Part shown: positions 32,461-44,072 of the stretch, one piece after another
Numbering within the stretch: the stretch's first letter is position 1
Layout of the letters: each line of letters opens with the position of its first letter
Origin: Euryodendron excelsum
Taxonomy: Eukaryota; Streptophyta; Magnoliopsida; Ericales; Pentaphylacaceae
NCBI GenBank assembly: GCA_033060915.1
Contig: CM065399.1
Span: 14,895,001-14,959,000, forward strand
Length of the DNA stretch: 64,000 nt
Reading direction: 5' to 3'
Notes under the pieces: generated by a model
The model's input: the letters and a program-made list of their open reading frames with translations, nothing else
Told to the model about the DNA's origin: nothing
The model's database searches: none
Made by a program: the position numbers and the translations under genes

Positions 32461-33206
32461 TTATTTTTTAAGTGGTGCAAGAGAGCACGCCCATTCCTAC
32501 CGCAACATCCCACCGGCTCCTTTGCTTTGCTGACGTGATATAATTTTCCTTAAAAGATAATGGTGTTAAAGGAAACTTTCATTCTTTGAAGGGGGAAAAA
32601 AATCAAAACCCTCTAATTATGGAGATCTGTTTCTTTCGCGTGCTCATCCCTTTTCTTTCTCTGCAGTATAATCACCAAAACCAAACTATTGTCCAAGATG
32701 AATGAATCTATTTTATACATTTAGATTCTTTGAAATTGAATCTAATAGATCAACAATCTTTACAAACTTCAAATGGAAAATCTTAACAATCAATTATGTT
32801 ATACTGCTATTTATCCTGTAGATCTGTACACATGAACAACTAGAGAGACTACATCGAAGCATGAAGTAATCAAAGAGCAACCAGTAAGCATGAAGAAATT
32901 GCAAATCATGGCCGTCAAAGGCCAAAGCTAAGGTATCAACCAACGTGACGAAAGTTCACTGACAGGGTAAACAAACGAGGACCAGAAGGTGAAGTGCGAG
33001 AAGTCGATTTTGGGCCACCTGAAAATGACGACTATATTAAGAAGTCAAATTCCGGCCACAGAATCCTGTTCTTAGACATCCATCCCTATCTCGCTCTAAA
33101 AATATGTTTTTTTAACGGTGCAAATAAAAGATATTTTGTTTTCAATTATTTCCTTATTTCTTGGTAATGCTAATTCTATATCAAATGTGAGGTGGTTAAT
33201 ACATGG
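32461..33206. other. Non-coding flank of gypsy element
   Basis: No gene or complete repeat recognised. The sequence ends at the CCCTG target site (33207-33211) of the gypsy element. Confidence 0.45.
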
Positions 33207-33211
33207 CCCTG

Positions 33212-34133
33212 TGTCACGGGCTGCCTTTCGGCACCCCATGACTTCTTATTTTTGTGCCCAAACCTCCTTGCTAAAGGAGCCATGGAATGTTCAACAAGTG
33301 GCCAAAGGGTTGCCAGTGCCTCAGCACCTGCGCACCCTTGCGCCCAGTACCTGTCCGCCCCTGCACCTAGCAATGCCCCACACTTGCTTGCCCCAGCGTC
33401 CCAGCACCTGTGCGCCCCAGCGCCCAACAGTGCCCCGGTGCCCAGCTGTGCCCAACAGCTAGCCACAACAGCAGGCAACAACAAAGGTCTCGTGTCAATA
33501 TGATGATTCGTGCATAATTTGTTGTACAACCCCGGGTCCAAAACATTATATATAGTTAGGACTTTTTGGCCTAGCAAGCCCTCGATGTAATTCCCTCTGA
33601 GCTATGAGAAAGGCTAATAACAAGATTTTCTCACTCTTCACCTTTTTGTCAAACTTTGGCGTGGCATTTCTCTTAGTTTCAGAGGGCAAATTAAGTTTTT
33701 TTTTCATGTATAGCTTTTATCATGTAGTTTTTCATTGTCAAATCTTGTAATTTTTTATTTCGTTTAGATTTTCTGCCTAGGCATTATAACTCCTCGGCCA
33801 TATTAATGTTTCCTCATGTCAGTTTTGTAATGGCTCAGAATGCTATATTAAAGGGGATACATGTATTTACCACCTCCTACCCAGGGAATTGTAAAGCTTT
33901 CAAGCTTTTTCTTACTTGCTTTCTAGTATTGTAAGCTTTGTAAATGTTGCCTTTCAATTAATGAGAATGTTCATATTTCAGTACCATTTGTCTTGAATTC
34001 TGTGCAACCGCTGTAAATTGTGGGGAGTGCTTTGTTGCTTGGCGAGCTTGCTCGAGGGGCATAGCAAGCGCCACACATGAACATCCCTAGCCGGTAATAA
34101 ACATAATTGACCCGCTAGAGCCGTCCCGTGACA
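33212..34133 (+). repeat. 5' LTR of gypsy chromovirus
   Basis: TGTCACGGGC...CCGTGACA, 922 bp. It contains a GC-rich run of degenerate CCCCAGCGCCC-type repeats (about 33320-33465), a TATA-like TTATATATAG (33547-33556) and an AATTAATGAGAATG block near the end. It matches 38895-39842 throughout. Confidence 0.92.
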
Positions 34134-34135
34134 GT

Positions 34136-34148
34136 TGGTATCAGAGCC
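34136..34148 (+). other. Primer binding site (Met-tRNA) of gypsy element
   Basis: TGGTATCAGAGCC two bases after the 5' LTR, complementary to initiator Met-tRNA. Confidence 0.9.
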
Positions 34149-34198
34149 ACAACGTGACTGTGGCCTAGCAACTTTCGTGTAGCCAAAACAATTTTAGT

Positions 34199-35476
34199 AT
34201 GGTGACACAAGCATAAAGAATTGACATTTTGGAGAACAAAGTCGAGGGATTTGCCGGAGTGGTCTCACGATTAGAGGAACGGATTAGGGCAATAGAGCAA
34301 CAGAGGGCTGAAACAGGGGCTTCAGCCAGCTCTAGCCCATCCGGAGATGTCGAAGCCCTTCGGGCAGAGATTTTTAGCCTTCGGCATGATTTGGAAGATG
34401 CAAACAACCATGTCAATGTGCTGACACACCTCGTTGCCTTGGGAGGCGGCAATGGAGGAGATGGCAACCATGGCCCGACGGTGGTGACGATGTCTGACGC
34501 GCTTCGCTTACAGGTGCCGGAGCCTCGTGCCTACGAGGGTGCCAGGGATGCCAAGGAACTTGACAACTTTCTCCTTGATATGGAACAATATTTCAAAGTT
34601 GTTCGTGCTGAGGAGGAACAAAAAGTTTCGATGGCCACAATGTATCTCAGTGGTGATGCCAAGCTTTGGTGACGCACCAAGTATGATGAGATTCAGCAGG
34701 AAATCTGCACAATAACAACGTGGGAGGAGCTGAAGGGGGAGCTCAAACTACAATTCTTTCCTGAGAATGTGGAGCACAATGCCAGGTGTGCTCTACGCAA
34801 ATTGGCTCACACAGGAACCATTAGAGACTACATCAAGCAGTTTTCTGCCCTGATGTTTGACATCCGAGACATGTTGGAGAAGGATAAACTCTTTTATTTT
34901 CTTAAAGGGCTGAAGCCCTCAGCTAGAGTTGAACTACACCATCTGAGGGTGTAGGACTTGTCTAGTGCTTAGTCAGCAGCAGAATGTCTAATTGATTATT
35001 TTACTGAATCGCAACGCCAGCAAGATAGGAGTTCTTCTAGCAAGAGCGGGGGAGGCAACAAGTCAGTTGGGCATGGTAAACCCAAGAATGGGGGAGCCGA
35101 TAAAGGGTATTTCCACAAGGGAGATGGAAGCAAGGGCAACAACAATTACTCCAAAGGACAAGGGAAGGAATATAATCAAGATAAGCCCAGGGGGCCAATT
35201 ACTTGTTATCTATGCCAAGGGCCGCACAAGATAGCAGACTGTCCTTAGAAGAAAGCACTGAACGCCCTCCAATCTTCTGGTTCTGATCTATGCCGGGAAG
35301 AGAGTGAGGACAGTGGCAGCGAGAGTAAGGGCGACACTAGATCGAGGCATAGTGGGAAGCATGGTTCGAGGATAGGCTCCAGAGTAGGGGCATTTCACAT
35401 GGTGAATGCAGTGAAGAAACAAGCTTCTGGTTCTAAAGTCAAAAAGGGCAAAGGAGTTGATTCCAAGCCTAGATAG
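34199..35476 (+). pseudogene. gag pseudogene of gypsy chromovirus
   Basis: Capsid and nucleocapsid protein of the element. From ATG 34199 one frame can be followed, but it is broken by stops at 34214, 34670, 34952, 34970, 35246 and 35474. Recognisable parts are an N-terminal coiled-coil-like region (SRLEERIRAIEQQRAE), the retrotransposon gag domain (about 34530-34960, with LDNFLLDMEQYF and FLKGLKPSARVEL) and a CCHC zinc knuckle CYLCQGPHKIADC (35204-35242, CX2CX3HX4C). Several stops look like transition changes of Gln or Trp codons, consistent with decay of methylated cytosines. Confidence 0.88.
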
Positions 35477-35527
35477 ATTGAGGAACCAGGGAATCTCGTT
35501 GAGGGAAAGAAGAAGAAGGTCACCACC

Positions 35528-38500
35528 ATGGGGCTTATGTTTATTGACATCAAAGTCAACGGCAAGCCCATTCGTGCACTTGTGGACACTAGAGCCACCC
35601 ACAACTTTGTAGCTGGTATGAAGGTAGAGAGGCTGGGCTTGTCCTTAGAGAAGGACGCTAGTCGGATTAAAGCAGTGAATTCGGCAGCCCAACCAATCTA
35701 TGGTATTGCCAAGTCAGTTGCTGTTAAGGTGAGCTCATGGGAGGGACGCATAAACTTCACAGCGGTGCCCATGGAAGATTTTCAAGCTATCCTTGGGTTG
35801 GAATTCTTAAGAGAGACCACGACAGCAGTGATACCATACAATCACACTATGTGTATAATAGGAAAGAAGCCATGCCTCATTTCCACTATGTCGACCAACA
35901 ACGTTGAAAAGTTCATTTCAGCCATGCAGTTAAAGAAAGGGGCCAGGAGACATGAACCAACGTGGATTGCTGCCCTATCTATTGAGGAGTTTATGGAGGC
36001 GGCGCCTATTCCCAAATCCATCGAGAAGGTCTTAAAGGAGTTCAAAGATGTGATGCCTGAAGAACTTCCTAAGAGACTTCCGCCAAGGAGGAGAATAGAT
36101 CATGAGATTGAGCTCTTGTCAGGGGGAAAACCACTAGCACGTGCACCATATAGAATGGCCATTCCCGAGTTGCAAGAGTTGAGGAAGCAGCTCTCAGAGT
36201 TGATTGAATCGGGTTTCATACGGCCTTCCAAAGCACCATATGGAGCACTTGTGCTATTTCAGAAGAAGCACAATGGTAGTTTGAGGATATGTATTGACTA
36301 TAAAGCTCTCAACAAGATTACCATCAAGAACCGGTATCCTCTTCCTCTTATTGCAGATTCATTTGATCAGTTGAGCCAAGCGAGGTATTTCTCGAAGTTA
36401 GATTTACGGTTAGGCTATTATCAGGTCAAAATCAAGGAAGGGGATGAAGCGAAGACTACGTGTGTCACTCGGTATGGCTCATTTGAGTTCTTAGTCATGC
36501 CGTTTGGCCTCACAAATGCTCCAGCCACATTTTCTACTCTCATGAATGAAGTGTTTCGGGAGTATCTTGACAAATTTATGGTGGTGTACCTTGATGATAT
36601 CATGGTGTACAGTTCAACTTTGGAGGAGCACATGAAGCATTTGAAACTTGTGTTCTAGAAGCTAAGGGAAAATCAATTGTATACCAAGTTGGAGAAGTGT
36701 TCCTTTGCCCAGGAGTGCATCAAATTCTTGGGACATATTGCGGAGTTGGGGAGAGTCCGGATGGACCTAAACAAAGTCAAAGCGATCCAAGAGTGGCAGG
36801 CTCCTACAGGAGTTTCTGAGCTAAGATCTTTCTTAGGCTTGGCAAATTACTACAGGCGGTTTGTGGAAGGCTACTCGAAGATTACCACCCCATTGACAGA
36901 ATTGTTGAAGAAGAACAATAGGTGGGTTTGGTCAGAGAAGTGTCAACAAGCCTTTGACGAGCTGAAGCAGTTTATGTCTAATGACCTGGTCTTGGCTCTT
37001 CCGGATGTCTCCAAGCCATTCGAAGTACAGACAGATGCTTCTGATTTCACACTTGGGGGGGTCTTATTACAAGAGGGGCATCCAGTGGCCTATGAAAGCC
37101 GAAAGTTAAGTGATGCTGAGCGGCAATATACGACACACGAGAAGGAGCTTCTAGCTGTAATTCACTGCCTCAGAGTGTGGAGGCATTATTTGTTGGGATA
37201 ACAGTTTGTGGTGAAAACCGACAACATAGCTGTGAGTCACTTTTTATCACAACCCAAGCTCAATGCTAGACAAGCCAGGTGGCAAGAGAAGTTGGCCGAG
37301 TTAGATGCGGCCTTAGAGTACAAGGCCGGCGCCACCAACCAAGTGGCAGATGCACTGAGCAGGAGGGCGAAGCTTGCCTCTTGTCAGCGTGTTTGCACCA
37401 TCTCTACTCCATCGACTGGGGTGCGTGATCGCATCCGTGCTCACTTGGATAATGACTCAACGGCCCAAAACCTAGTGTACCTTGTCAAGGGGGGCAAAAC
37501 CCGCCAGTTCTGGGTGCAAGATGGTTTGCTCATAACAACGGGTATTCGACTTATGTACCAAGAGCCGGGGGATTGAGGAGGGCACTCTTGACTGAGTGTC
37601 ATGACACACAATGGGCAAGTCATCCAGGGTTTGAGCGAACTTTTGCCTTGCTAGAGCAGGGATATTATTGGCCCCATATGCGGGATGATGTTGATGAATA
37701 GGTGCACACTTGTCTCATCTGTCAGCAAGATAAGCCTGAACATAAGAAGAAAGCTGGTTTGCTTGAGCCTTTGCCAGAGCCATCTAGACCATGGGAGAGT
37801 GTCTCACTTGACTTCATCACCGACTTGCCCAAAGTAGGAGATATTGGGACTATTCTTTCAATTGTTGACAGATTCTCCAAATATGCTACCTTTGTGCCTA
37901 CACCCAAGTATCTATCAGCTGAAGAAATGGCTAGACTTTTTTTCAAGTATGTGGTCAAACATTGGGGCATGCCAAAGAGTATTGTTAGTGACCGAGATAC
38001 ACGCTTCATCGGCAGCTTTTGGTCTGAACTTTTCAAGCTCTTCGGTTCACAACTAAACATGTCTTTGAGTTATCACCCGGAGACTGATGGCCAGACTGAG
38101 CGGTTCAACAGCATGCTAGAGGAGTACCTAAGTCACTTTGTTAATGCCAACCAATGCAATTGAGTTCCACTCCTTGACATTGCTCAACTATGTTTCAATG
38201 CCCAAAAGAGTAGCTCAATTGGGAAGAGTGTTTTTGAGGTAATATCTGGCCAGCAACCACTGTTACCCCATACAATGGAAGGACCTTACTGAGGGAAGTC
38301 ACCAAGGGCCTTTCAGTTTGCGAAAGAGTGGCAAAGGGATGTTGATCTTGTCAAAGCCTACCTAAATAAAGCAGCTAACAAGATGAAGAAGTAGGCTGAT
38401 GAAAAGAGGTGGCCATTAGAGTTCAAGGTGAGGGATCAAGTTCTAGTCAAACTCTTGTCAGAACAACGCAAATTTATTCGGGGGTGAGACTGATGACTTG

Positions 38501-38894
38501 CTTGTAAGTATGAAGGATCGGTTACAATTGTCAAAAAGATTGGTAAGTGTGCTTACAAGGTCAACCCTCCTTCTTGGATGAAGATTCATCCTGTCTTTCA
38601 TGTCAACTTCCTCAAGCCCTATCATGTCGACATGGAAGACTTGTCTCGCAATGTTCCTTGAAGACCATTGATCACGGCTAAGCCTCTAAAGAAGCAGGTA
38701 GAAGCAATTCTAGCAGATCGAATGAACACTGCTTCTCGCAAAACATTCCTCGAATACTTGGTGAAATGGGAGGGACTTGGAGACGACGAGACCAGCTGGG
38801 AAAAGGCCACAGACTTAACAGAATTTGCAGATCACATTGAAGCCTATCTAGCCCAGAAATCATCGAGGACAGCGACCCTTCGAGTGGGGGAGAA
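35528..38894 (+). pseudogene. pol pseudogene of gypsy chromovirus (PR-RT-RH-IN-chromodomain)
   Basis: Replication polyprotein of the element. The protease start VDTRATHNF (about 35582) has DTR where the catalytic triplet is normally DTG/DSG. Reverse transcriptase covers about 36050-36700 with [13 protein letters not shown] and YLDD at 36587-36598. RNase H follows ([13 protein letters not shown] at about 37027, ALSRR at 37352). Integrase has an HHCC-type zinc finger (about 37600-37715) and a core with the catalytic Asp and Glu contexts SLDFITDLP, VSDRDTRF and DGQTERFN (37805-38115). A chromodomain (EYLVKWEGLGDDETSWE, about 38700-38865) ends it. In-frame stops occur at 36656, 37199, 37574 and 38161 and several later sites, with a frame change between 37574 and 37702. 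Confidence 0.92.
38882..38894 (+). other. Polypurine tract of gypsy element
   Basis: GAGTGGGGGAGAA lies immediately before the 3' LTR, at the expected place for plus-strand priming; one T interrupts it. Confidence 0.75.
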
Positions 38895-39842
38895 TGTCAC
38901 AGGCCGCCTTTCGGCATCCAATGACATCTCATTTTTGTGCCCAAACCTCCTTGCTAAAGGGGCCATGGAATGTTCAACAAGTGGCCAAAGGGTTGCCAGC
39001 GCCCTAGCACTTGCACACCCCTAGGCCCAGCAGCGCCCCAGCGCCCAGTACCTGCGCGCCCCTGCACCTAGCAGCGCCCCATACTTGCTCGCCCCAGTGT
39101 CCCAGCACTTGCGCCCCCCAACACCCACCAACGCCCCGGTGCCCAACCGTGCCCAACAGCTAGCCACAACAGCAGGCAGCAACAAAGGCCCCTTATTAAC
39201 ATGATGATTCGTGCATAATTTGCCGCACAACCCAAGATCCAAAACATTGTATATAGTTAGGACTTTTTGGCCTAGCAATCCCTCGATGTAATTCCCTCCG
39301 AGCTATGAGAAAGGCCAATGCCAAGATTTGCTCACTCTTCACCTTTTTGTCAAACTTTGGCGTGACATTTCTCCTAACTTTGGAGGGCAAATTAAGCTAG
39401 GGTTTTTTTTTTTCATGTATAACTTTTATCATGTAGTTTTCCATTGTCAAATCTTGTAATTTTTGAATTTCGTTTAGATTTTCTGCCGAGGTATTATAAC
39501 TCCTCGGCTATGTTAATGTTTCCTCATGTCAGTTTTGTAATGGCTCAAAATGCTATATTAGGGGGGTACATGTATTGACCACCTCCTACCCGGTGAATTG
39601 TAAAGCTTTCAAGCTCTTTCTTACTTGCTTTCTAGCATTGTAAGCATTGTAAATGTTGCCTTTCAATTAATGAGAATGTTCATATTCCAGTGCCATTTAT
39701 CTTTAATTCTATGCAATCGCTGTAAATTGTGGGGAGTGCTTTGTTGCTTGGCGGGCTTGCTCGAAGGGCATAGCAAGCGCCACACGTGGACGTCCCTAGC
39801 TGGTAACAAACATACTTGACCCGCTAGAGTCGTCTCGTGACA
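38895..39842 (+). repeat. 3' LTR of gypsy chromovirus
   Basis: 948 bp, TGTCACAGGC...TCGTGACA, homologous to 33212-34133 with many scattered substitutions and small length differences. The TATA-like site is altered to ATTGTATATAG. Confidence 0.92.
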
Positions 39843-39847
39843 CCTTG

Positions 39848-40904
39848 CCACATCAGGTGGTGGAAAAATACGGTAGGTGTAGGCGTGCTCAAAAGCATTT
39901 CTCTTATTTTTAATCATATAGGTGGCGAATGGTTAGCTGACCTTCGTACTTGTCATGATAGTGAAACCAGAAAATTCATTTAAGTGAGCAAACAAATTTT
40001 TATTTTGTGATCAACAATAGTACATTTGAAATTTGTATAATATATACAAATGCATATATAAATGAGTCTTTAAACAAAGTTAACTATTTAAGGGAGCATT
40101 TATAAAGTTTTAGTGGGCAAAAATTAAAAAATATTTTTAAAATCATGGGTAAAAATAGAATGTTTGATAACTTCAGGGGGAATATGTAAATTTTTAGAGA
40201 GGAAATTTAAAATATTCTTAAAATTGGAGATAAAACTAAAAAGTTTGCAAATTTTTTTTGCGCCGAGGGCAGTGGGGTGCATTTCTAAATTTTTAGGGGT
40301 CAAATTAAAAAATAGATAAAAAAATTATAAATTAAAGTGTAATTTTTGAAATTTTAGTGGGGTCGTTGTGCCCTCTTGACATATGCTGCCTCCACCACTG
40401 GGCATCACGTTAAATTTAATTCCTACTCACATTTTTTGTAGTTAACCATTATAAATGCACAAAAGTTATCTGATTCTTGTCAATGATGGCCATTCACAAA
40501 CTCCACGGAGTAATCAATTGAAGTTCTGGTAGAGATGTGAACCAACCTTACAGTCAAGTTGAGCTGAGTAATGAGTTGTTCAAGTTTGACTTGATAATTT
40601 TAATAATTTTGAAATTGTGTTCAAGCTTAACTTGTTTAACTTTCGAGTCAATCTCAAAAGAGCTTTAATCGAGTCGATCATGAGTCGAGCTTGAGTAGCT
40701 TGAATATTTTAATATATTTTTATTTATCGAGCTAAGCTCAAAAAATTAACGAGCTTTAATATTTATTCAATTTAGATTTGTTTATATAATGAGCCGAACA
40801 CTAGTCAAGCTTAAAAAATTAACGAACTTTAATATATGTTCAAGCTTGAATTATTTATATAACAAGCAGAACAAGGGCCGAGTTCACTCGTATCTTTGTT
40901 TGTT
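39848..40904. other. Non-coding flank of gypsy element
   Basis: AT-rich. A degraded purine-rich repeat (GTGGGCAAAAATTAAAAAAT and variants) occurs several times between 40110 and 40370. No gene. Confidence 0.4.
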
Positions 40905-41590
40905 TTACAGCTTAGCCTGTTTGGGAATAACTTATTTTTGGAGCTTATTCCACTTTTTGTTTAAAAAAAGCATGAAGTATTTGGTTGAGTGCTTTTTTAG
41001 CTTAAAAAAGCTACTTTTTTTTATTTTTATACATACCTTTTTTTTTTTTTTAGCCTAATAAGCTTATAAGCAAAAAACTAAAAATATAATATTTTCTTTT
41101 GTGCTTAAATCAATATAGTGAAAATTAATAAAATTTATCAAGTTTTTAAAATATTCTCTAGCAACGCCACTTGCCAACCGTCACTGTCACCCCCCACTCC
41201 CACCCACCACCACCACCACCACCACCACCATAGTCGCTACCACCTCACTCATCACCAGTGTCACTGTCACCCACCACCCTTGCCAACAACCAGTGTCACC
41301 GCCACCCACCACCCTTTACCATTCACCACCGTCGTTGTCACCCACCACCCATCACCGTCCCTAATGCTGCCACCCACCACCACAGTTATCTCTATCTACC
41401 ACCACTGTCGCCGCCACTCACCACCACTAATGCCTTGAGGGGGCAATATTATTATTTTTACATAAAAAAAGCAATAAAAAAAACAAAAAATAATGTGTCA
41501 AACAATCTAATTAAAAACTAACAAAAACATAATTTTTTTCAGCAAGTTACCAAATATCCCAACTAAGTTTTTTTAAGGTAGCTTATGATT
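40905..41590. mobile_element. MITE-like unit with CACC-rich core
   Basis: CCTGTTTGGGAATAACTTATT at the left and AAGTTACCAAATATCCC at the right look like degenerate inverted ends. The core (41165-41430) is a CACCAC-rich minisatellite including a CAC microsatellite (41205-41230). It resembles, in reverse orientation, the GGTGG-core elements at 30720 and 41950. His/Pro-rich frames here are by-products. Confidence 0.45.
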
Positions 41591-41799
41591 TATACTTTTT
41601 TTTTGTCAGCAGCTTATTTAGACCACAAAAAAAAAAAAAACTCTTCCCAAAGGGCATTCTGAACACCTTGTAGAGAAAAGAAAAATGAAAAAAACTCCCC
41701 TTTGTTGTTTCAATAACCTACAATTTTGTCGTTCGTTGTTACCTGTATAACTCAACTCGTCAATTTAACTTAACAAGCCTTAACCCCTATATCTTTCTG

Positions 41800-42960
41800 T
41801 TGCGTACCCCAATGCTGTATAGCTTCCATGCTCTTTGCATGTCTATATGTTCTATAAAGCACATGACCTAAGGTTCTAGAGTTACATAACATATGAAATG
41901 AGAATTCCCAACCCCAAATAGCCTCCATGCTGTTTGCATGTTAGCTTTCAATTTTTATTTTTGTTTTTGTTATTTTTTATTTTCTATTTTGGTCTTGTTA
42001 AAACCATAGAAAATAAAAATATATATTCATTTAATATCAGTGGGTGGTAATGGGCTGTGACAATGGGTGGTGACAATAAGAGGTCGGGAGTGGTGGTGGT
42101 AAACGGTAGAAGGAAGAAGAAGGGACATAGGCTTGTTTTAAAAACAAATACAAGAAAATGAAAGCAAATTTTTGTTTTCAAAAATTTGAAAATAAAAAAT
42201 AGAAAGCAGATAAATAATATTACCAAACAAGCAAACCTTTCAAAATATTTCCCGTGCGGTTCAGATGCGGCACAAAGTTTTTCGTCATAAAAGATAAATC
42301 ACCCAAAAAAACATGTGGAAGGAAAAAAAGTCAATTTTGATAGTTTAGTTGTTGAACTGATTCGGCACAATGATACCTAAAGATAAAACTATGGTCCATT
42401 GAAATTTTGTCCTAAACATTAGTCAGTTGAATTTCGTGTATAACTTGTTGACTTTTAACAAGCAAATGGTAATGAAGGTGAAAGAAAGGAAACAAAGGAG
42501 GGAAAAATAAAAAGGGAAAGAAGAATCAAATGTTCGTATTTGCTGATGTGAAGATGGAATGAAAAGGAGAAATAAAAAGGGTAAGAAGAATCAAATGTTC
42601 GTATTTGCTGATGTGAAGATGGAATGAAAAGGAGAAATAAAAAGGGAAAGAAGAATCAAATGTTCGTATTTGCTGATGTGAAGATGGAATGAAAAGGAGA
42701 CAGGTTTAGAAGAATATTCATGTGATTAACTAGAATCATCTAGATAAAGATTGACTTTCAGCTTTGCGACTGGGTTTCGAGAAGGAATTTAAGGACCACA
42801 GTTTCAGCTTTTTGACATGGTTGTCATAGTAGATTCAATGATGTTCCTAGATTGCTAATAAAATTATAATGTTTCACTTTTCACTGTATATATAAGGGTT
42901 TACTCACTGCCTTCTCTTAATTGTATCATACTAAATAGTTTTATAGTAGCTCTTCCTCAG
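41800..42960. repeat. Triplicated segment, copy 3
   Basis: It holds a GGTGG-core MITE at about 41950-42236 between TTTCAA repeats, the GTTTTTCGTCATAAAAGAT block (42274), GGCACAATGATACCTAAAGA (42364), an internal 65-bp triplication (42506-42700) and the GACTTTCAGCTTTGCGACTGG block (about 42751). Non-coding. Confidence 0.7.
42506..42700. repeat. 65-bp tandem repeat, three units
   Basis: Three units with a constant 65-bp period (starts 42506, 42571, 42636) each contain AAGAATCAAATGTTCGTATT and GATGTGAAGATGGAATGAAA. They are almost identical, so expansion was recent. The same sequence is single-copy in the other two segment copies. Confidence 0.88.
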
Positions 42961-43570
42961 TTGTTAACCATAGGGTTGGTCAGGGCCGGTTTGGGAATAA
43001 TTTGAGATACAAGGCCAGCAACTTTAAATAAGGCTTTGTGTCAGTTTTAGTTTACATGCAATAATATTCGTAATTAAATGAATAAATCAGTATTTTTCTT
43101 CTTAAATTCACTGGTGTACTAACTTTGAGCCTTTTTTTAATGTGCCTTTTCTTATTTTGAAGATAACTTTAAAAAAAAAAAAATTGCAGAAATAATATAG
43201 GACCTCTATTATAACATATGAGATTTAAAACCTTCAGGCCTTTAAAACCTTTTTTGTACAATTCATTTCTTTTGGTTGAACCAGTTTTCTCTCTCTCTTT
43301 TTTTTTTTGGTGTGTAAATTAGTTAGCGTAGTTGATTTTGGGATTACTTTTAATGGGGCTTTTTTTTTACTCATTTGGACTGGGATGTTTTTTCAGAAAC
43401 AAAATTATGGAATCTATTTAAGGCCTTAATTATATCATTTAAGGTTTTACAAAAATTTGAACCCTTCAATTTATTTATTCATTAAATTGGTATTAATTTG
43501 CCTAATGGGTCCAGAAAAAGAGATGAGTCATTGTTTGGATCATCTTTTTTTACTAACTTTTTGTTTAAAT
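42961..43570. other. Non-coding, probable degraded hAT-type repeat
   Basis: GGGCCGGTTTGGGAATAATTTGAG (42980) and the AAGGCCTTAAT passage (about 43420) resemble ends of plant hAT MITEs. No clean inverted pair or target duplication could be fixed. Confidence 0.35.
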
Positions 43571-43579
43571 TTTAGTATT

Positions 43580-44063
43580 GGGTTAATTATAGTTTACACT
43601 CTTGAACATTAATATTGCGCTAGATCTTACTTCAGTCTTTCATGTTTATTTGTAATAATTAAGCTCTTACACTTCTGATTTGTTGCAATGTCAACTTTTA
43701 ATTAATTTTTTTTTTAGAAAATAGACAAAAAATGGTATTTTTCAAGGAACAAAGATGCAAAATTCAACCCCTTTCCCACTAGAAGATTCATGCGTTAATG
43801 AGACGAATTGTGACATTTACATGAAGTTTAATTATGTTAACATCACACAGCTGATTATACTCATGATTTTGAAGTGATTTAAAAGAAATTTATAGTAGAT
43901 TATTAGAAAAATATAATGATTATAAATATTTATCCCTTGAAAAGAGCTATGTACTTGTCACATTTGAATTTTCAAGTATTACAACAATTAGAAATGTAAG
44001 AGTTTAGTTGTCACAAATAAAAACAAAGGTCTTGATTGTATGGTGGCAAACTGTAATTAATCC
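43580..44063. mobile_element. Mutator-like MITE, copy 2
   Basis: 484 bp with inverted ends GGGTTAATTATAGTTTACAC and CAAACTGTAATTAATCC. It is flanked by 9-bp TTTAGTATT (43571-43579) and TTTACTATT (44064-44072), one mismatch. Internal sequence is shared with 16679-17226. Non-coding. Confidence 0.78.
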
Positions 44064-44072
44064 TTTACTATT

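Larger units (their letters stand above)
33212..39842 (+). mobile_element. Ty3/gypsy chromovirus LTR retrotransposon, full length but inactive
   Basis: A 6.63-kb element has LTRs of 922 and 948 bp starting TGTCAC and ending GTGACA. Flanks CCCTG (33207-33211) and CCTTG (39843-39847) form a 5-bp target duplication with one mismatch. Order: LTR, Met-tRNA primer site, gag, protease, reverse transcriptase, RNase H, integrase, chromodomain, polypurine tract, LTR. Integrase after RNase H and a C-terminal chromodomain define a chromovirus. Wording of the RT region suggests the Galadriel lineage (from memory, moderate). Stops in gag and pol and visible divergence of the two LTRs show an old, dead copy. 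Confidence 0.93.

Noticed and set aside
35528..38894. Active retrotransposon
   Set aside because: Multiple in-frame stops, a frame change and strongly diverged LTRs.
41118..41521. His/Pro/Thr-rich open frames
   Set aside because: Products of the CAC/CCA minisatellite core of a MITE-like repeat.
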